Below are positions 5,258 through 5,911 of a stretch of DNA of 5,911 nucleotides, in pieces. This DNA comes from UBA7485 sp050945075. Its GTDB lineage: Bacteria > Bacillota > Clostridia > Eubacteriales > Eubacteriaceae. The first letter of the stretch is position 1; each line of letters starts with the position of its first letter. The notes beneath the pieces were generated by a model. That model made no database searches. It was given only the letters and a program-made list of their open reading frames with translations, and was not told where the DNA came from. The stretch covers positions 1 to 5,911 of the forward strand of contig JBMNSG010000142.1 of assembly GCA_050945075.1 (NCBI GenBank), written 5' to 3'. A program made the translations under genes and the position numbers.

Positions 5258-5911
5258 CGATGACCGGCGACGGTGTTAACGATCTGCTGGCGCTGCGGGA
5301 AGCGGACTGCTCCATTGCGATCGCAGAAGGCAGTGATGCCAGCCGCCAGATCTCCCAGATTGTTCTGCTCGATTCGGACTTTGGCAATCTGCCTCAGGTG
5401 GTTCTGGAAGGACGTCAGGTTATTCATAATGTAACCCGGACTTCCGGTGTTTTCTTTATAAAAACCATCTACTCGCTGCTGCTGTCTGTTGCCTGCCTGC
5501 TGCTGAACATGCCGTTTCCATTTATTCCGATTCGGATCACGCTGGTTGACGCCTTTGTGGAAGCCTATCCTTCGTTCCTGACGATTTTCGAAACGGATAC
5601 CCGGAAACCGGAAGGAACATTCCTGGGTACAGCTCTCAGAAACGCCGCTCCGTTTGCACTGGTGATTACAGCGGGTCTGATCTTCATAAGCCTGACTGCT
5701 CCCTTTGATGAGTCACAGAAGCAGACCATCATGCTCATGTTCCTGATGCTTCTTTCGATGGCGGCTGTGGTTAAAAGCTGTATCCCCTTTACCAGACTGC
5801 GCGCTTTTATCTGCATTACCATGGCGGCAGGTGCTTTTGGTTCGCTGTTGATCCTGCCCCATTTGTTTGAAGTTACGGCACTGACCTCCTCGATGGCAGT
5901 CTACCTGATTT
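5242..5911 (+). pseudogene. P-type ATPase, C-terminal segment (TGDGVND loop and TM5 onward), continues off the window
   Basis: An open frame without its own start continues the protein as AGHQVAMTGDGVNDLLALRE. The Mg2+-coordinating aspartates of the TGDGxND motif are present (ATG for its methionine at 5260). Next come SIAIAEGSDASRQISQIVLL and QVVLEGRQVIHNVTRTSGVF. Membrane segments follow: TM5 (KTIYSLLLSVACLLL), TM6 (RITLVDAFVEAYPSFLTIFE), then TM7-TM10-like stretches (ALVITAGLIFISL, IMLMFLMLLSMAAVV, LRAFICITMAAGAFGSLLIL). It reads 223 codons to the window edge with no stop. This absence of decay suggests that the breakage upstream is recent or an artefact. Initiation at 5260 is conceivable but only AGG precedes it. 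The gene's true stop is outside the window. Confidence 0.8.

Larger units (their letters stand above)
3967..5911 (+). pseudogene. Broken P-type cation-transporting ATPase (CaxP/CtpE-like), catalytic and nucleotide-binding core missing
   Basis: Three consecutive frames encode collinear parts of one P-type ATPase. 3967-4938 (frame 1) gives TM1-4 and the actuator domain. About 4926-5257 (frame 2) gives the second half of the P domain. 5242-5911 (frame 1) gives the TGDGVND loop and the C-terminal membrane part. At the first junction the expected DKTGT phosphorylation motif and the N domain are absent, roughly 150-200 residues by comparison with relatives of nearly 800. The change of frame shows that the loss is out of frame. 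At the second junction one A appears to be lost from a homopolymer. Without the phosphorylated aspartate and ATP site, no P-type transport cycle is possible, so I call it a pseudogene. Sequencing or assembly error could explain the single-base shift but not easily the loss of about 0.5 kb. Intact members pump cations, probably Ca2+ or Mg2+, across the cytoplasmic membrane. The 3' end lies off the window. Confidence 0.85.

Overview
The window looks like a chromosomal segment of a low-to-medium-GC Bacillota, possibly a gut-type clostridial or erysipelotrichial anaerobe. The reasons are strong GGAGG-type ribosome binding sites, a lipobox-bearing ABC substrate-binding protein, and a P-type ATPase that resembles the CaxP/CtpE calcium-pump group. 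The genus cannot be fixed from the sequence alone. I see no tRNA, rRNA, CRISPR array, insertion sequence or phage gene.

Left part (1-2909, minus strand): a tight four-gene operon, read right to left. It encodes a class I SAM-dependent methyltransferase, a NikB/DppB-type permease, a NikC/DppC-type permease, and the first 87 codons of a family 5 substrate-binding lipoprotein that runs off the left edge. The permease genes overlap by 4 bp (ATGA), and the second permease overlaps the lipoprotein gene by 17 bp, so translation is probably coupled. The ATPase subunits (NikD/NikE or DppD/DppF type) are not in the window and would be expected further left. The likely job is import of a nickel chelate or a small peptide. 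The role of the methyltransferase is unknown.

Middle part (2910-3966): an AT-rich upstream region holds a candidate promoter and a dyad for the operon. Next come two strong hairpins, one a perfect 13-bp stem, which end a monocistronic metallo-beta-lactamase-fold hydrolase gene (3122-3751, minus). A divergent spacer of about 215 bp separates this gene from the next one.

Right part (3967-5911, plus strand): a broken P-type cation ATPase gene. It survives in three reading-frame segments that still read as good family sequence. The phosphorylation motif DKTGT and the whole nucleotide-binding domain are missing at one junction (about 4925-4935). A second shift falls in a run of six A (5236-5241). 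The last segment stays open to the window edge and has no start of its own. The simplest reading is a recently inactivated pseudogene. However, the second shift falls exactly on an in-phase A AAA AAG slippery heptamer, so it deserves a look in intact relatives.

I did not find a convincing new biological system. The observations most worth following are the methyltransferase coupled to the importer, the dyad upstream of that operon, and the unusual decay pattern of the ATPase.
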